Assembly: GCA_001600495.1 (NCBI GenBank) | Contig: BCKE01000021.1 | Span: forward strand, 57,850 to 121,849 | DNA from: Pilasporangium apinafurcum | Taxonomy: Eukaryota; Oomycota; Peronosporomycetes; Pythiales; Pythiaceae | Direction: 5' to 3' | DNA: 64,000 bases | Shown: piece after piece, positions 43,558-53,422 of the stretch | How the letters are laid out: each line of letters starts with the position of its first letter | Position numbering within the stretch: the stretch's first letter is position 1 | Made by a program: the position numbers and the translations under genes | The notes under the pieces: generated by a model | What the model saw: only the letters and a program-made list of their open reading frames with translations | Databases searched by the model: none | Told to the model about the DNA's origin: nothing

Positions 43558-44034
43558 ATGACGGCAACTCCGTTTCAAGGCGAATTACGAAGTGATTACG
43601 CTGTTCAAATCGATAAAGGTGCTACCCCGAACAGCAGCGTCGCCATGGAAGCTGACATTCGTGTGGGCGACTGGGACGCTGGGTTCTGCGACTGCTTCCA
43701 GCATTGCGTGCCGAATTGCTTGATGTCGTGTTGTTGCCCGTGCGTCTCCATGGGCCAGATCACCGCTCGATTGGGACTGTCGACGTGCTTTACCGGCGGC
43801 GTGCTCTTCTTGCTCGCGATGTTTATCGGAATTCCTTACTATCTTGGCGTATGGTACGTTCGGTCAGAAATTCGTCGTCGGTACCTCATCCCCGGCAACA
43901 GTTGTGAAGATTGTTTGGTGGCGTGTTGTTGCAATCCGTGCACTGTTGCACAGATGGCCACACATGTCAAGAGCTACAAGCCCGGGAGTTGTGATATGGA
44001 CGCCCCCGACACATTGCTTCCATATAATCACTGA
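43558..44034 (+). CDS. PLAC8-family cysteine-rich membrane protein
   Basis: A 158-residue protein starting MTATPFQGELRSDYAVQID. It is nearly collinear with the gene at 26503: CFQHCVPNCLMSCCCPCVSM, a hydrophobic segment (TGGVLFLLAMFIGIPYYLGV), a basic RRRYLIPG stretch, CCCNPCTVAQMATHVKSY, and the C-terminal GSCDMDAPDTL. The start is fixed by the paralogue and by initiator-like sites upstream. Membrane localisation is expected; the molecular role is not known. It is followed by an ankyrin gene and a TKL-type gene, repeating the gene set seen at 22-26.5 kb. Confidence 0.87.
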   Translation: MTATPFQGELRSDYAVQIDKGATPNSSVAMEADIRVGDWDAGFCDCFQHCVPNCLMSCCCPCVSMGQITARLGLSTCFTGGVLFLLAMFIGIPYYLGVWYVRSEIRRRYLIPGNSCEDCLVACCCNPCTVAQMATHVKSYKPGSCDMDAPDTLLPYNH

Positions 44035-45111
44035 GAAATGAAGACCCACACTGAGTGAACCTAGGGAGAATTTTTGTATATTGTTTGTGTCGAAGCCTAA
44101 TGATCCAAGTTGGTCGTAAAACAATCCATGTGATTATTAAAGGTTGTTAATCAATAATAGTACATTGTTTCGTTTTTCCCTTTGTTTCGGATCTACAGCT
44201 TGCTTGTGCAATTCCAGTCGAGACACGAGCATCTACACTCATCGAAATCATGTCACATCATGACCTGTAATTCCCACTAACGTCACTTGTATGTGTGTCT
44301 CATAATTCTAAGAGCATCCAACTGAATGGAATCAATGGTGCCAAAATGAAAAAAACAGGAAACTACACAAAATCAGAAAGAAGATCGTCATACTACATAC
44401 ATTCATATTTTTGAACTGATCGAGCATGTTATCGTAATTACAAACGACGACGAGAGCAAATTGTTATCAAGAAACCTCTGGAAACCATTCGCTCTGTTGC
44501 GCCTCGTAATCATTTGTATTACCGTTCATTTCGTCAGGTGTGTAGCTGCCATTGCGATCTGTATGAGATCTAGCTGATCTCCAACTGAAATCCTGATGGG
44601 ATTGTGGGATGTTTACACTTCACTGCCTTGTCGCTCGTGTTGACGTGCAAAAGCAGTAAGGCATATTGGAAGAGAGGGAGCATTCAGTCTTAAGTTAATT
44701 GGATATGCTGAGATGTGATTACGTACTTGTAGACGCTATTATCTTTTGTAAATGAACGTCTGGCAGTCTGTTGATGGCGTCGGGTGGTTTGCAACTGCCG
44801 CAGTCCTCTCACTTTCTTCCTCTTCGTCATAATCATCCACCAGGTAATCATCACCACCTGCGTAAACCCACTATCCCAGTCTATGGTCCTTGACATTCAT
44901 TCCCATAAACCATTTGATTAAAGTATACTGTTCATAAGTTTACACCCCATGTCCTTTCTACACATGTCTTGATTACCATGTCCATCACTCACCATTCCCA
45001 TCTCCAGACCTTGACAAACTGCTGATTCCTCTCCTTTGGCCACTCATTCTAGAATTTCACCAGCAAGACACGCATCTACTTATTAATCACTTCAGCTACA
45101 AAACTAAAAAC
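44035..45111. other. Intergenic region, no gene recognised
   Basis: About 1.1 kb between the PLAC8 and ankyrin genes. No reading frame of note, repeat or RNA gene was seen. Confidence 0.45.
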
Positions 45112-45762
45112 ATGGGGAACCATCTACGAAAGAGTCTCGTCCATGCTGCACAAGCGGGCAATGTTAAAAAGATGAAGAAGTTGCTTGACCATGGTGGATC
45201 TGTTCATGCCGTCAACGAAAGCGGGGTGCCTTTACTGGTGTTGGCCGCCGTTGCAGGGAAGCAGCGCATGGTAGAGCTACTGCTAGACGCCGGTGCGGTG
45301 CTCGACACGAAGTTTGCTGACATGACTCTGCTACAATTCGAGGCTGCCGAGGGAGATGTCGAATTCGTGCGATTTCTGCTTCAGCGTGGTGCTGCGATTG
45401 ACGAAGGCGGTTGTGGTGTCAACGCGACGGCATTACACTTGGCGGCAGGCGCTGGCCACGTTGAAGTGGTAAAGCTATTGCTGGATGCAGGCGCACAAAT
45501 CGACAAACGGGACGTCAATGGCGATACGCCGCTGCATTTCGCTGCAAAGAACGGATGGAGCGATGTCGTAACGACACTCATGCACAGAGGTGCGTCTGTA
45601 TTGGCAGCTAATAACAAGGGGCGTACGCCAGTGGACCTCGCGACACACAGTTGGAACTTGGACGCAGCCATCTTGCTCAAGATCATGTTGTCAGAAGAGA
45701 GAAAGGTGATCCAAAAGCAGTCGTCACAGAGTGCGGAAACTACGGTTGCATTAGCGTGTTGA
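45112..45762 (+). CDS. Small ankyrin-repeat protein
   Basis: A 216-residue protein of about five ankyrin repeats: LVHAAQAGNVKKMKKLLDHG, then LLVLAAVAGKQRMVELLLDA, ALHLAAGAGHVEVVKLLLDA, PLHFAAKNGWSDVVTTLMHR and a divergent last repeat. The N-terminus MGNHLRKS keeps Gly2 but has Arg at position 6, so myristoylation is less certain than in its relatives at 8260 and 25203. It is probably a scaffold that binds a partner. Its 3' end faces the pseudokinase gene at 46066 on the other strand; unlike the 22.7-25.2 kb locus, the two are not fused. Confidence 0.8.
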   Translation: MGNHLRKSLVHAAQAGNVKKMKKLLDHGGSVHAVNESGVPLLVLAAVAGKQRMVELLLDAGAVLDTKFADMTLLQFEAAEGDVEFVRFLLQRGAAIDEGGCGVNATALHLAAGAGHVEVVKLLLDAGAQIDKRDVNGDTPLHFAAKNGWSDVVTTLMHRGASVLAANNKGRTPVDLATHSWNLDAAILLKIMLSEERKVIQKQSSQSAETTVALAC

Positions 45763-46065
45763 ACGAATGCAAGCACCGGAGGGAAATAGAGTGTGATTGT
45801 TATTATTATAGAGTCGAAAGACTCGTTTTATTATATGAAGAGAACTCTCTTCAAGCTTAAATGTAATATTAAAACATGTGAACTCTGATGAATATACTTC
45901 ATTGTGTTATCTTAGAGACTATAATGGGTTTGCTATAATGCATTCTGAGGCAAAATCACAATTATAAATTTATTTAACTAGTTTCTTTTGTATCCAAGTT
46001 TCTGTACAATCTTATACCATCAACACTGACACACACATTGTGTAAAGAAATCATCTATGCTATCT

Positions 46066-48564
46066 TCAAGCCACTCGTGCTCCATGATAGCCATTGTTGC
46101 AAAGTCCTGCATTTGACGTATGTGCATGATACAACTTCTGGCCGCAGCCACTACAAAAAGAGCCATTGGAGGTATTCTCAAATAAACAATAATCGCACCT
46201 GGTGTGGTAGCTGCTCATTTCTTGCTTGGCCAACTCGCTAAGCCGTTTGATCACATCGGTTAATTTCATGCGCTGCTGCCAGTTATGGGTACACATGTTG
46301 GTGATCAACTCCCACGCCACATCCGTGATTTTGGGGATACGTGGCGGCAGTTGACCCGACAATATCTTGTCAACAATCGTGTCGTCATCGTCCATTCCAT
46401 ACGGAAGTTCCCCACTCATGGCTTCGTAAATGCACATGCCCAACGCATACACATCCGATTCAAACCGAGGATTTGCTGTATCTCCCACAGCCCATAAGCA
46501 TTCTGGAGCTTTCCAGTGGCAAGTCACACTTTGCTCTTTGATACTCAACACCGAACTCTCTCGAGCGAAGCTGTACCAGAAATCAGAAATCACACCCGTA
46601 CCATCACCCTTCACGAGCAAATTGCTGCACTTGAGGTTGTTGTGCACGCGCTTATGCCTATGCAAGTACGCGAGCCCCATGGCGACATCATAAAATACTC
46701 GCCAGAAACGATGCATGTTGTTTGGCAAGTAGTTGGTGAAATTGCCGTTTTCTGCTTTCTCAGATACGAAAAAGAACGGGAATCCGACGCCGCAAGCGCC
46801 AAAAAGCTGAATAATGTGTGGATTCCTGAGCTCATACCATACGTTAGTCTCATTCACGAATTTTGCATATGCTTTGGTATCTTGCTCATCCGCAAGGATA
46901 AATTTCACGATAACTTTTGTTCCTCCATTCATGATGCCGTGGTGGATGCTCCGGAACGCACCAGTTGCAAACGGACTATCATTAACTTCGATTTCAGAGC
47001 GGGAAATAAACCATTTTGGTGTGGACGGTAATGAAGATGAGACTGGCGGTCGTTGTTGTACTATTGTTGATTGTGTCACAACTGATTGGGAAGGATGTTT
47101 GTTTGTGACCTTCAAAGCCTTCATCTCTGACCTCATCTCTTCTTGCCTTGCCAGGTTATCCATAATTTTCATCACATCATCGAGTGCCATGCGCTCTTTC
47201 CATTCGGTCCGACACATCTTTGTGATCAAATCCCACGCTGCGTCTGTGATGTTGGTTGTGCGTGGAGGCAGCTCACCGGCCAAGATCTTGTTCACGATCG
47301 TATCGTCATCTTGCATTCCATATGGAAGCTCTCCTGACATGGCTTCGTACAAACACATACCAAGAGAATAAATATCCGACTCAAACCGAGGATTTGCCAC
47401 AGAACCGATCGTTGATAGACATTCTGGCGCCTTCCAGTGGCAAGAATTCACTTGTTCCTTCACACTCAACGCTGAGTTAGCACGCACAAAACTATACCAG
47501 AAATCTGAGATTACCGCTGTTCCATCACTTTTCACAAGCAGATTCGTACACTTGAGATTACTATGAACAAATTCGTTCTGATGTAAGTACGCCAAGCCGA
47601 GCGCAATCTCATGGAAAACACGCCAGAAGCGGTCCTTGTGATTAGCTAAATAGGCCAAAAAATTACCCTGTTCAGCGCGTTCCGAAACAAAAAATAGCGG
47701 GAAACCAACGTGGCATGCGCCATAGAGTCGTAGGATGTGTGGATTCTTCAGTCGAAACCAAATAGTGGTTTCATTGATGAATTTCTCGCGCGCTTGGGTA
47801 TCTGTTTCTTCTGCCAGCACAAATTTAATGACAACTTTCGTACCAGCACCCCACACGCCGTAATGAAGACTGCGTGGGCCACTCGCGGCGAACGGATTCG
47901 CGTCAAACTTGATATCGGACCGCGAAATGTACCATTTCGGCGTGGAGGGGACGGTCACTTTGGCGTATTTCTTGGCTGTGCGGAATGTCGTTTCCATCAT
48001 TTTGAGTTGATCCTTCGTGTATTTACTGTGATTGTATTTCAGCTGGTATTTGATATCGGTCAGTGTGAGCACAGCATCCCCTCCTCGACTTAAATCGCTC
48101 ACAACTTCCTCTTTCTTGTTCATCAAGATCTGTCGAAGCATGGCTGTCTCTTCCTGGTGATACGCTTCCATCCGTTGATGGCGATTTGCCGCTTCAGCGA
48201 TATACTCGAGATTCAGTAGCTTATACACATCGTCAATTTTGATGTGAAATTCTTCGATTTTCGCCTTGACCTTCCAGTGTCGACCGGCACGCATGACGAA
48301 GTTGCACTGCACATGCTCGTCGAGGAAATAAACGAAGTCATCGACCACTGCGGCGTATTCTGTAAGTGCGCGACTGTATTCCATATTACCGCGATACATC
48401 ATTTTGTGTAGTTGGTCGCGTACAGGGAACAAACGCTTGAGCAGATCTTCACACATGGATTTGCTGCCGCGGAGTTCTGCGACAAGGGCGATGAGGTTGC
48501 TGAGGTTGTCGACCGGGAATGGATTCACTAAGTCTAACGCTGCTTCCACCGCACTCTGCAGCAT
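46066..48564 (-). CDS. Tandem TKL pseudokinase with N-terminal helical bundle and C-terminal zinc-ribbon-like tail
   Basis: 832 residues from the ATG at 48564, chosen over the longer frame because MLQSAVEAA aligns with the paralogue start at 51917. Residues 1-200 form a helical bundle (SMCEDLLKRL ... NMEYSRALTEY ... KIEEFHIKIDDVYKLLNLEY). Two kinase-like domains follow. The beta-3 lysine is kept in both (VVIKFVLA, VIVKFILAD). The catalytic-loop aspartate is Asn in both (HSNLKCTN, HNNLKCSN) and DFG reads DFW in both. The glycine loop is degenerate. Both are therefore likely inactive and may act as scaffolds or switches. The tail has CDYCLFENT...CSGCGQKL, a Cys4 zinc-ribbon pattern. The gene is tandem to its paralogue at 49446. 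Confidence 0.82.
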   Translation of the reverse strand: MLQSAVEAALDLVNPFPVDNLSNLIALVAELRGSKSMCEDLLKRLFPVRDQLHKMMYRGNMEYSRALTEYAAVVDDFVYFLDEHVQCNFVMRAGRHWKVKAKIEEFHIKIDDVYKLLNLEYIAEAANRHQRMEAYHQEETAMLRQILMNKKEEVVSDLSRGGDAVLTLTDIKYQLKYNHSKYTKDQLKMMETTFRTAKKYAKVTVPSTPKWYISRSDIKFDANPFAASGPRSLHYGVWGAGTKVVIKFVLAEETDTQAREKFINETTIWFRLKNPHILRLYGACHVGFPLFFVSERAEQGNFLAYLANHKDRFWRVFHEIALGLAYLHQNEFVHSNLKCTNLLVKSDGTAVISDFWYSFVRANSALSVKEQVNSCHWKAPECLSTIGSVANPRFESDIYSLGMCLYEAMSGELPYGMQDDDTIVNKILAGELPPRTTNITDAAWDLITKMCRTEWKERMALDDVMKIMDNLARQEEMRSEMKALKVTNKHPSQSVVTQSTIVQQRPPVSSSLPSTPKWFISRSEIEVNDSPFATGAFRSIHHGIMNGGTKVIVKFILADEQDTKAYAKFVNETNVWYELRNPHIIQLFGACGVGFPFFFVSEKAENGNFTNYLPNNMHRFWRVFYDVAMGLAYLHRHKRVHNNLKCSNLLVKGDGTGVISDFWYSFARESSVLSIKEQSVTCHWKAPECLWAVGDTANPRFESDVYALGMCIYEAMSGELPYGMDDDDTIVDKILSGQLPPRIPKITDVAWELITNMCTHNWQQRMKLTDVIKRLSELAKQEMSSYHTRCDYCLFENTSNGSFCSGCGQKLYHAHTSNAGLCNNGYHGARVA

Positions 48565-49445
48565 GGCGGGGGTTTGCCAAACGATGCGTACGCAGGTGAT
48601 ATGGGCAGAGAGAGAGAGAGGAAATAGCGCTCGGTGCTTGTACTGCTGAATGCACGATTCCAAATTGGGTAGAAAATGGGAATGGGTACCTTGGCTGTGG
48701 CTACCGCCAGTGTTCAGATATGGGTTATTCTTGATCTCTATTGCTGACTATTCCCACCTGTGGGACATTGCCTCAGTCAATAAAAGCTAAGTCATCACAA
48801 CGCTTAAATGATGACTTAACCTCTATCCCCCATTTCTCCTACCTCTACGATACACTTTGACGTATTTTTCTAAAGCGAGCAGATCCACATCGATAGAAAC
48901 AGAAACTTGTTTCCAATTCTCCGCAATAAGCTCTTTTCACCGCCATTTTTCTTTTCAAGAACGGATACGAAGCGAAGGCAGTGCATACCCGAGGAAATCA
49001 AAGTGGTTGCCCAGAAAGCGTGATGCGGTAGTATCGGTGCGGAAGGAAAGCAAAGATCACACTAAAAACATCTTTCTCAATAACGAACACTTATTTATCA
49101 AGTCCAGATGTCGAAGATGCCTACTCCGTGGTTGTCTAGCTTTTGCAGATCAGGTCGAATCCAAACAAAGAACAGGAAATCCTCTCTGGAGTACTTATAT
49201 TTCGATATCTCATAAGATTTCTGAGATGGGGTGCGGCAATCCAGCAAATGTTCGTAAAGAGCCAAATTTTTGTAGACACTCTCTCTTATTCAGGTGCCAA
49301 ATGGGATGGGGACTAAATCACTTAAATTTCATCTAAGTAGCTTAACGCTATAGATTCAACGACATACGATACATTACCATAAAAGTTCAAATTATATCCG
49401 ATCAATATCTACCTGACTCATACAAGAATCAATTTGGATTATCGT
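48565..49445. other. Intergenic region between the two tandem pseudokinase genes
   Basis: A 159-codon frame exists on the plus strand (48857-49336), but its residue content and lack of motifs give no support for a gene. It probably contains the promoter of the pseudokinase gene to the left and the 3' flank of the one to the right. Confidence 0.4.
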
Positions 49446-51917
49446 TCATGGATGTTGGGAAACTAGAGGCATTTCGTGCGTCGTACATACCATGAATTTC
49501 GTTGGTCCACATCCATTACACGTGTACAGAAAACAATATCCACATTTCGCCTGGATTTCCTGCTCTGTTAGTCCCCGTAGAACTTGAATCACTTCGCTCA
49601 GGTTCAGGCGCGCCCGCCACTCCCACATGCACATATTGCTGATCAATTTCCACGCTGCGTCAGTGATTGTTGCTGTGCGTGGCAGCGGATCTCCAGCCAA
49701 AATGCAGTTCCTGAGCATGTTGGGGTTATCGACGTCATGATGCGGAATTTGCATGGCCATAGCTTCATAGATGCACATACCAAGCGAATACACATCCGAC
49801 TGAAACCATGGCATTCCCTCTTCATCCATATCTAATAGGCATTCCGGTGCTTTCCAATTACAAGGGTAACGCTCCCATTGTTTGTCGGCACATAGATCAG
49901 CAAAGGTGGAAGCACTGCCACTATGCCAAAAATCGGAGATGACGGCCGTGCCATCACTCTTCACCAGTAGATTTGAACATTTGAGGTTGTTATGTACGAT
50001 ATTATGTTGATGCAGGTACTCCAATCCCTTTGCAATATCCAAGAACACGCGCCAGAATCTCTGCCGATTACGTGGTAAGTAGTTACGGAGACTACCATAC
50101 TCCGCTCTTTCGGTGACAAAGCATGGTGACACACCAAGATGATTTGCTCCAACGAGCTGAAGGATGTTAGGGTGCTTGAGATCAAACCAAATATTGGCTT
50201 CATGAAAGAATTTTTCTTTACTGGCAGTGTCTCCTTCATCAAAGTACACAAATTTGACGACAACGGGTTTACTTCCGTCCATGATGCCATTGTGAATGCT
50301 TCGAAACACTCCAGCGTCCACAAGAGAATCATCATAGTTGAAACGATCAAGCGAGAGAAACCATGATGGTGTTAATTTAACTGGTGTCATGACACATGAC
50401 GGCGAGGATGCCGTTATAGGTTGAGGCGACAGATTGTTCTTTCCAAGCAGTGTGAACCCGACTGATCTAACTCGCTGGGATTTCCACCGCTCAGTGATAT
50501 CTTCCATTTTCGCCAACTGTTTTAGCCTTTCAATTACATTTGTGAGTTCAATGCGTATTCGCCACTGGAATCTGCACATATCGGTGATCAACTCCCACGC
50601 CATGTCACTAATGACCGATGTTCGCGGCGGAAATTGACCAGACCTGATCTTGGTGAGAATCATGGCTTCATCGCCTGTTCCAAAAGGTAACCCACCTGTA
50701 ATTGCTTCATAGACGCACATACCGAGCGAATACACATCTGATTCGCGTCGAGGGTTCTCCTTGAGACACTCGGGTGCCTTCCAATGACTGCTCACTACGT
50801 GAGGCTTGGCACTCAATTTTGCATCACTTCTCATGAAACAATAGCCGAAATCTGAAATGACGGCGCTTCCATCACCTTTCACTAGTAAGTTGGAGCACTT
50901 GAGATTCCCATGGATGATATCGTGTTTGTGCAGATATTGAAGTCCTTGAGCGACGTCATAGAACACCCGCCAAAGTCGATGCTGGTTGTTACGTAAGTAA
51001 TCACTGAAATTACCATTCTCAGCTCGTTCCGAGACGAAGAAAAGTGGATAGCCAACGTGACAAGCACCAAAGAGCTGCAACAAATGTGGATCTCGCAGAC
51101 GAAACCAGTTATCGGTCTCGTTCATGAATTGATTTTGTGCTTGAGCGTCACCTTGATCTGCAAACACAAATTTGACAACCACCTTTGTGTCGGTTCGAGT
51201 GATGCCATAGTGAAAGCTCTGTAATCCACTCTCCGCGAACGGGTCCACGTCGAAACGAATATCGGAGCGTGAAATATACCAAATGGGAGTTGCTGGCACC
51301 TGGACGTTCGCGGCTTGTATAGCAGTCTTGAGCGTTTGCTCCATCACATCGATTTCTTGTTTCGTGTACGCTCGTCGATTGTGATACACCTCGTATTGCA
51401 AATCCGAGAGCGTCAGTATTGTTGCACTGCCTTGATCGAGATTACTCACGACTTCGGTCTTTCGATCATTAAGAATTTGAACCAACATCGCCATTTCCGC
51501 CTTGTGTTGCTGCTCCACACGCGCATGGCGGTTCGCCGTTTCGGCGATATGCTCCAGATGCAGCAGTTTGTAGATATTCTCTGCTTTTCTATGGAACTCC
51601 AGTATCTTGTTCTTGACTTTCCCGTGTCGCCCGACGCGCATAATAAAATTACACTGGACATGACCCACAAGGAAATACATAAATTCGTTAATGAGTTCCT
51701 TGTACATAGTCAACGCTCGACTGTATTCCATATTTCCTCTGTTTTCCATCGCCTGAAGCTGCTTGTGCATGTAGTAAAGATCATTGAGTAAATCTTCACA
51801 CATTTCTTTGTTACTGTTCACTTCTGACACGAGAGTGGTCAATTTTATGAGCAAAGGCACGAGGTATCCTGAACCGGGGATCACGTGGTCGGCAACGCAA
51901 CAAATCACGTCCTGCAT
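49446..51917 (-). CDS. Tandem TKL pseudokinase, paralogue of the gene at 46066
   Basis: 823 residues from ATG 51917 (MQDVICCVADHV). The helical bundle is collinear with the neighbour's (MCEDLLNDLYYMHKQL, GNMEYSRALTMY, HVQCNFIMRVGRHGKVKNKI). The first kinase domain has the lysine in VVVKFVFAD, HGNLKCSN and SDFGYCF; the second has VVVKFVYFD, HNNLKCSN and SDFWHSG. Asn replaces the HRD aspartate in both, so catalysis is unlikely, though the first keeps DFG. A short Cys-rich tail (CGYCFLYTCNGCG) parallels the neighbour's zinc-ribbon. It arose by tandem duplication. The second kinase domain is more diverged (HDVDNPNMLRN replaces the usual loop). Confidence 0.82.
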   Translation of the reverse strand: MQDVICCVADHVIPGSGYLVPLLIKLTTLVSEVNSNKEMCEDLLNDLYYMHKQLQAMENRGNMEYSRALTMYKELINEFMYFLVGHVQCNFIMRVGRHGKVKNKILEFHRKAENIYKLLHLEHIAETANRHARVEQQHKAEMAMLVQILNDRKTEVVSNLDQGSATILTLSDLQYEVYHNRRAYTKQEIDVMEQTLKTAIQAANVQVPATPIWYISRSDIRFDVDPFAESGLQSFHYGITRTDTKVVVKFVFADQGDAQAQNQFMNETDNWFRLRDPHLLQLFGACHVGYPLFFVSERAENGNFSDYLRNNQHRLWRVFYDVAQGLQYLHKHDIIHGNLKCSNLLVKGDGSAVISDFGYCFMRSDAKLSAKPHVVSSHWKAPECLKENPRRESDVYSLGMCVYEAITGGLPFGTGDEAMILTKIRSGQFPPRTSVISDMAWELITDMCRFQWRIRIELTNVIERLKQLAKMEDITERWKSQRVRSVGFTLLGKNNLSPQPITASSPSCVMTPVKLTPSWFLSLDRFNYDDSLVDAGVFRSIHNGIMDGSKPVVVKFVYFDEGDTASKEKFFHEANIWFDLKHPNILQLVGANHLGVSPCFVTERAEYGSLRNYLPRNRQRFWRVFLDIAKGLEYLHQHNIVHNNLKCSNLLVKSDGTAVISDFWHSGSASTFADLCADKQWERYPCNWKAPECLLDMDEEGMPWFQSDVYSLGMCIYEAMAMQIPHHDVDNPNMLRNCILAGDPLPRTATITDAAWKLISNMCMWEWRARLNLSEVIQVLRGLTEQEIQAKCGYCFLYTCNGCGPTKFMVCTTHEMPLVSQHP

Positions 51918-52239
51918 CTCTCGTTTTCTTTTATTGATAATCGCAGGTAAATTCGAAGCGACAACGTTGTTGCATCAATCGAGTCAAATGTGAAATGAAG
52001 ATGGAAGGTTGCCATAGAGAAATCATAAAGTCTTGGAGAGTGGAAGAGGCATCAATGGGTTTTCTACTCGTGGGTTCAATTCCAGTAATTTTAAATATAT
52101 AGAAATAAAAAAGGACGCTCTGTGAATTCTGTACCCATTCTTCATCCTTTGGATCAATATGCCACCAAGAAGAAGAAGAAAAAAAAGTTGGAGTTTGCTG
52201 AAGATATCCCCATGCGACGATTTTCTATCTCATTTTAAC

Positions 52240-52347
52240 CTTTATTCCCCACGTGTTCTGTACCACGCGCAGTACAGAACACCTGGGGAATAAAGTCTAC
52301 ATTCATCCGTTTCCGGAATCATAGCAGTGAGGTCGTTTATCACCTCA
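52240..52347 (-). ncRNA. Structured 3' flank of the Fanzor gene: candidate guide-RNA (omega/fRNA) scaffold
   Basis: Reading in the gene's direction, 23 bases after the TGA there is a 6-base-pair hairpin (TGAGGT/ACCTCA, 52347-52328). A TCCG-GAAA-CGGA hairpin with a GNRA tetraloop follows (52317-52306), then a long hairpin of 24 base pairs with one mismatch and an 8-base loop (52295-52240; arms GTGTTCTGTAC / GTACAGAACAC plus flanks). TnpB and Fanzor enzymes use a guide RNA transcribed from the 3' end of their gene. The position and the clustering of hairpins fit such an RNA, but a terminator or element end is equally possible for the long hairpin alone. Confidence 0.4.
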
Positions 52348-52369
52348 GTTTTTGATTTCGAGTACCAAT

Positions 52370-53422
52370 TCATCCTTTACCCCTTGTGAAGGGCTTAAGT
52401 CTCCTTTTTTTCTTCACTTCGTCGATGAATAGTCTCAAAATGTTTATTGCGGCGTTGATGTCACGGTCCCACAATGTGTGATGGCATTCACTATTTTTGC
52501 AGCGTCGCACATCATAAAGACCATCACCAACAATTTTTCCGTCAAGGACGAACCCCTTCATCTTCTTGTGACAAGCACAACACAGCATTCTCGTCCTGAA
52601 CTCATCCACATCAGCAACACGACAGCTGGAACCAATTTTCTTCCGTAGGGTCGTTGTGGGAACAGCAATGTTGCCTTTAGCTGAGCTTGTGAAACTTGCA
52701 TCTCCATATGCGATAATGGTTCGTTTATTACCATCTGTAAGATTCTTGACTACCTTCTCGTACGTCTGTTGTCGACGAATGTAGGTCGACCATCGTAGCC
52801 TCTTCATCTTCTTTGATAAATAGAAGCCAAGAAGACGATCCAAATACACGAGACAAAATCTCACCCGTCTCAAATAGGAGACAAGGTTCACACCTTTTGC
52901 CGAAGGAACGTTTTCATTGAAGATTTTGATGTCAGGCTCAGCATCAATCCACTCTTTGGTCAACTTTGTTCGTCTGTGGTAGCCGCACTCTCTGTAGAAA
53001 CGACCCTTCGACCAGTGGATGACTTCATGTTTCACGTTCTCTCCTTTCGGTTTTTGCAGTGTAGCCATGCTTTCCTCTTTGTAGACAACAGTAGTGAAGA
53101 TCTTCTTTCTCCCTGGGTCCAAACCGATAATCCGATCTTCATGAGAAAATCCCTCTTTTTGCTCTCTCGCGGGAAGCTTTAGACGGGAGATTGTCACACT
53201 AACTGACATACCGTCGGTCGAGATGAAGTGCTCAAACTCCTTTCGCTGGACTTTGGTCACAAGACCTATATTGAAGTACGTGCGCCATAACTCAGCTTTG
53301 TCGGCGTAAAGCTCAACAGGATCACTCAAAGCCTTAGCAAGTTTGTAAAAGGGTAACCCTTTTATTGGCTTACACTGTTGTGCAGTGAGGAAGCGCAATT
53401 GATTGGCGACGAACGTCGTCAA
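52370..53422 (-). CDS. Fanzor, eukaryotic TnpB-like RNA-guided nuclease (5' end unresolved)
   Basis: About 335-350 residues with the RuvC-like nuclease core of TnpB/Fanzor. RuvC-I is IIGLDPGRKKIFT; the central IIAYGDASFTSSAKGN fits the Fanzor GDxS block; DEFRTRMLCCACHKK and RRCKNSECHHTLWDRDINAA form the zinc ribbon and RuvC-III, with the aspartate in WDRD intact. The frame opens with a TTG preceded by TGA, so there is no usable ATG at the 5' end. An intron 53375-53456 (GTAAGT donor, pyrimidine tract, CAACAG acceptor) may join it to an upstream exon that I could not identify. The 3' flank is strongly structured. A second copy of the 5' region lies at 63830. Other Fanzors are reported to be RNA-guided DNA nucleases. 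Confidence 0.82.
   Translation of the reverse strand: MTTFVANQLRFLTAQQCKPIKGLPFYKLAKALSDPVELYADKAELWRTYFNIGLVTKVQRKEFEHFISTDGMSVSVTISRLKLPAREQKEGFSHEDRIIGLDPGRKKIFTTVVYKEESMATLQKPKGENVKHEVIHWSKGRFYRECGYHRRTKLTKEWIDAEPDIKIFNENVPSAKGVNLVSYLRRVRFCLVYLDRLLGFYLSKKMKRLRWSTYIRRQQTYEKVVKNLTDGNKRTIIAYGDASFTSSAKGNIAVPTTTLRKKIGSSCRVADVDEFRTRMLCCACHKKMKGFVLDGKIVGDGLYDVRRCKNSECHHTLWDRDINAAINILRLFIDEVKKKRRLKPFTRGKG

Noticed and set aside
48857-49336. Plus-strand frame of 159 codons between the pseudokinase genes
   Set aside because: It has no motif, unlikely composition and no paralogue in the window; probably chance.
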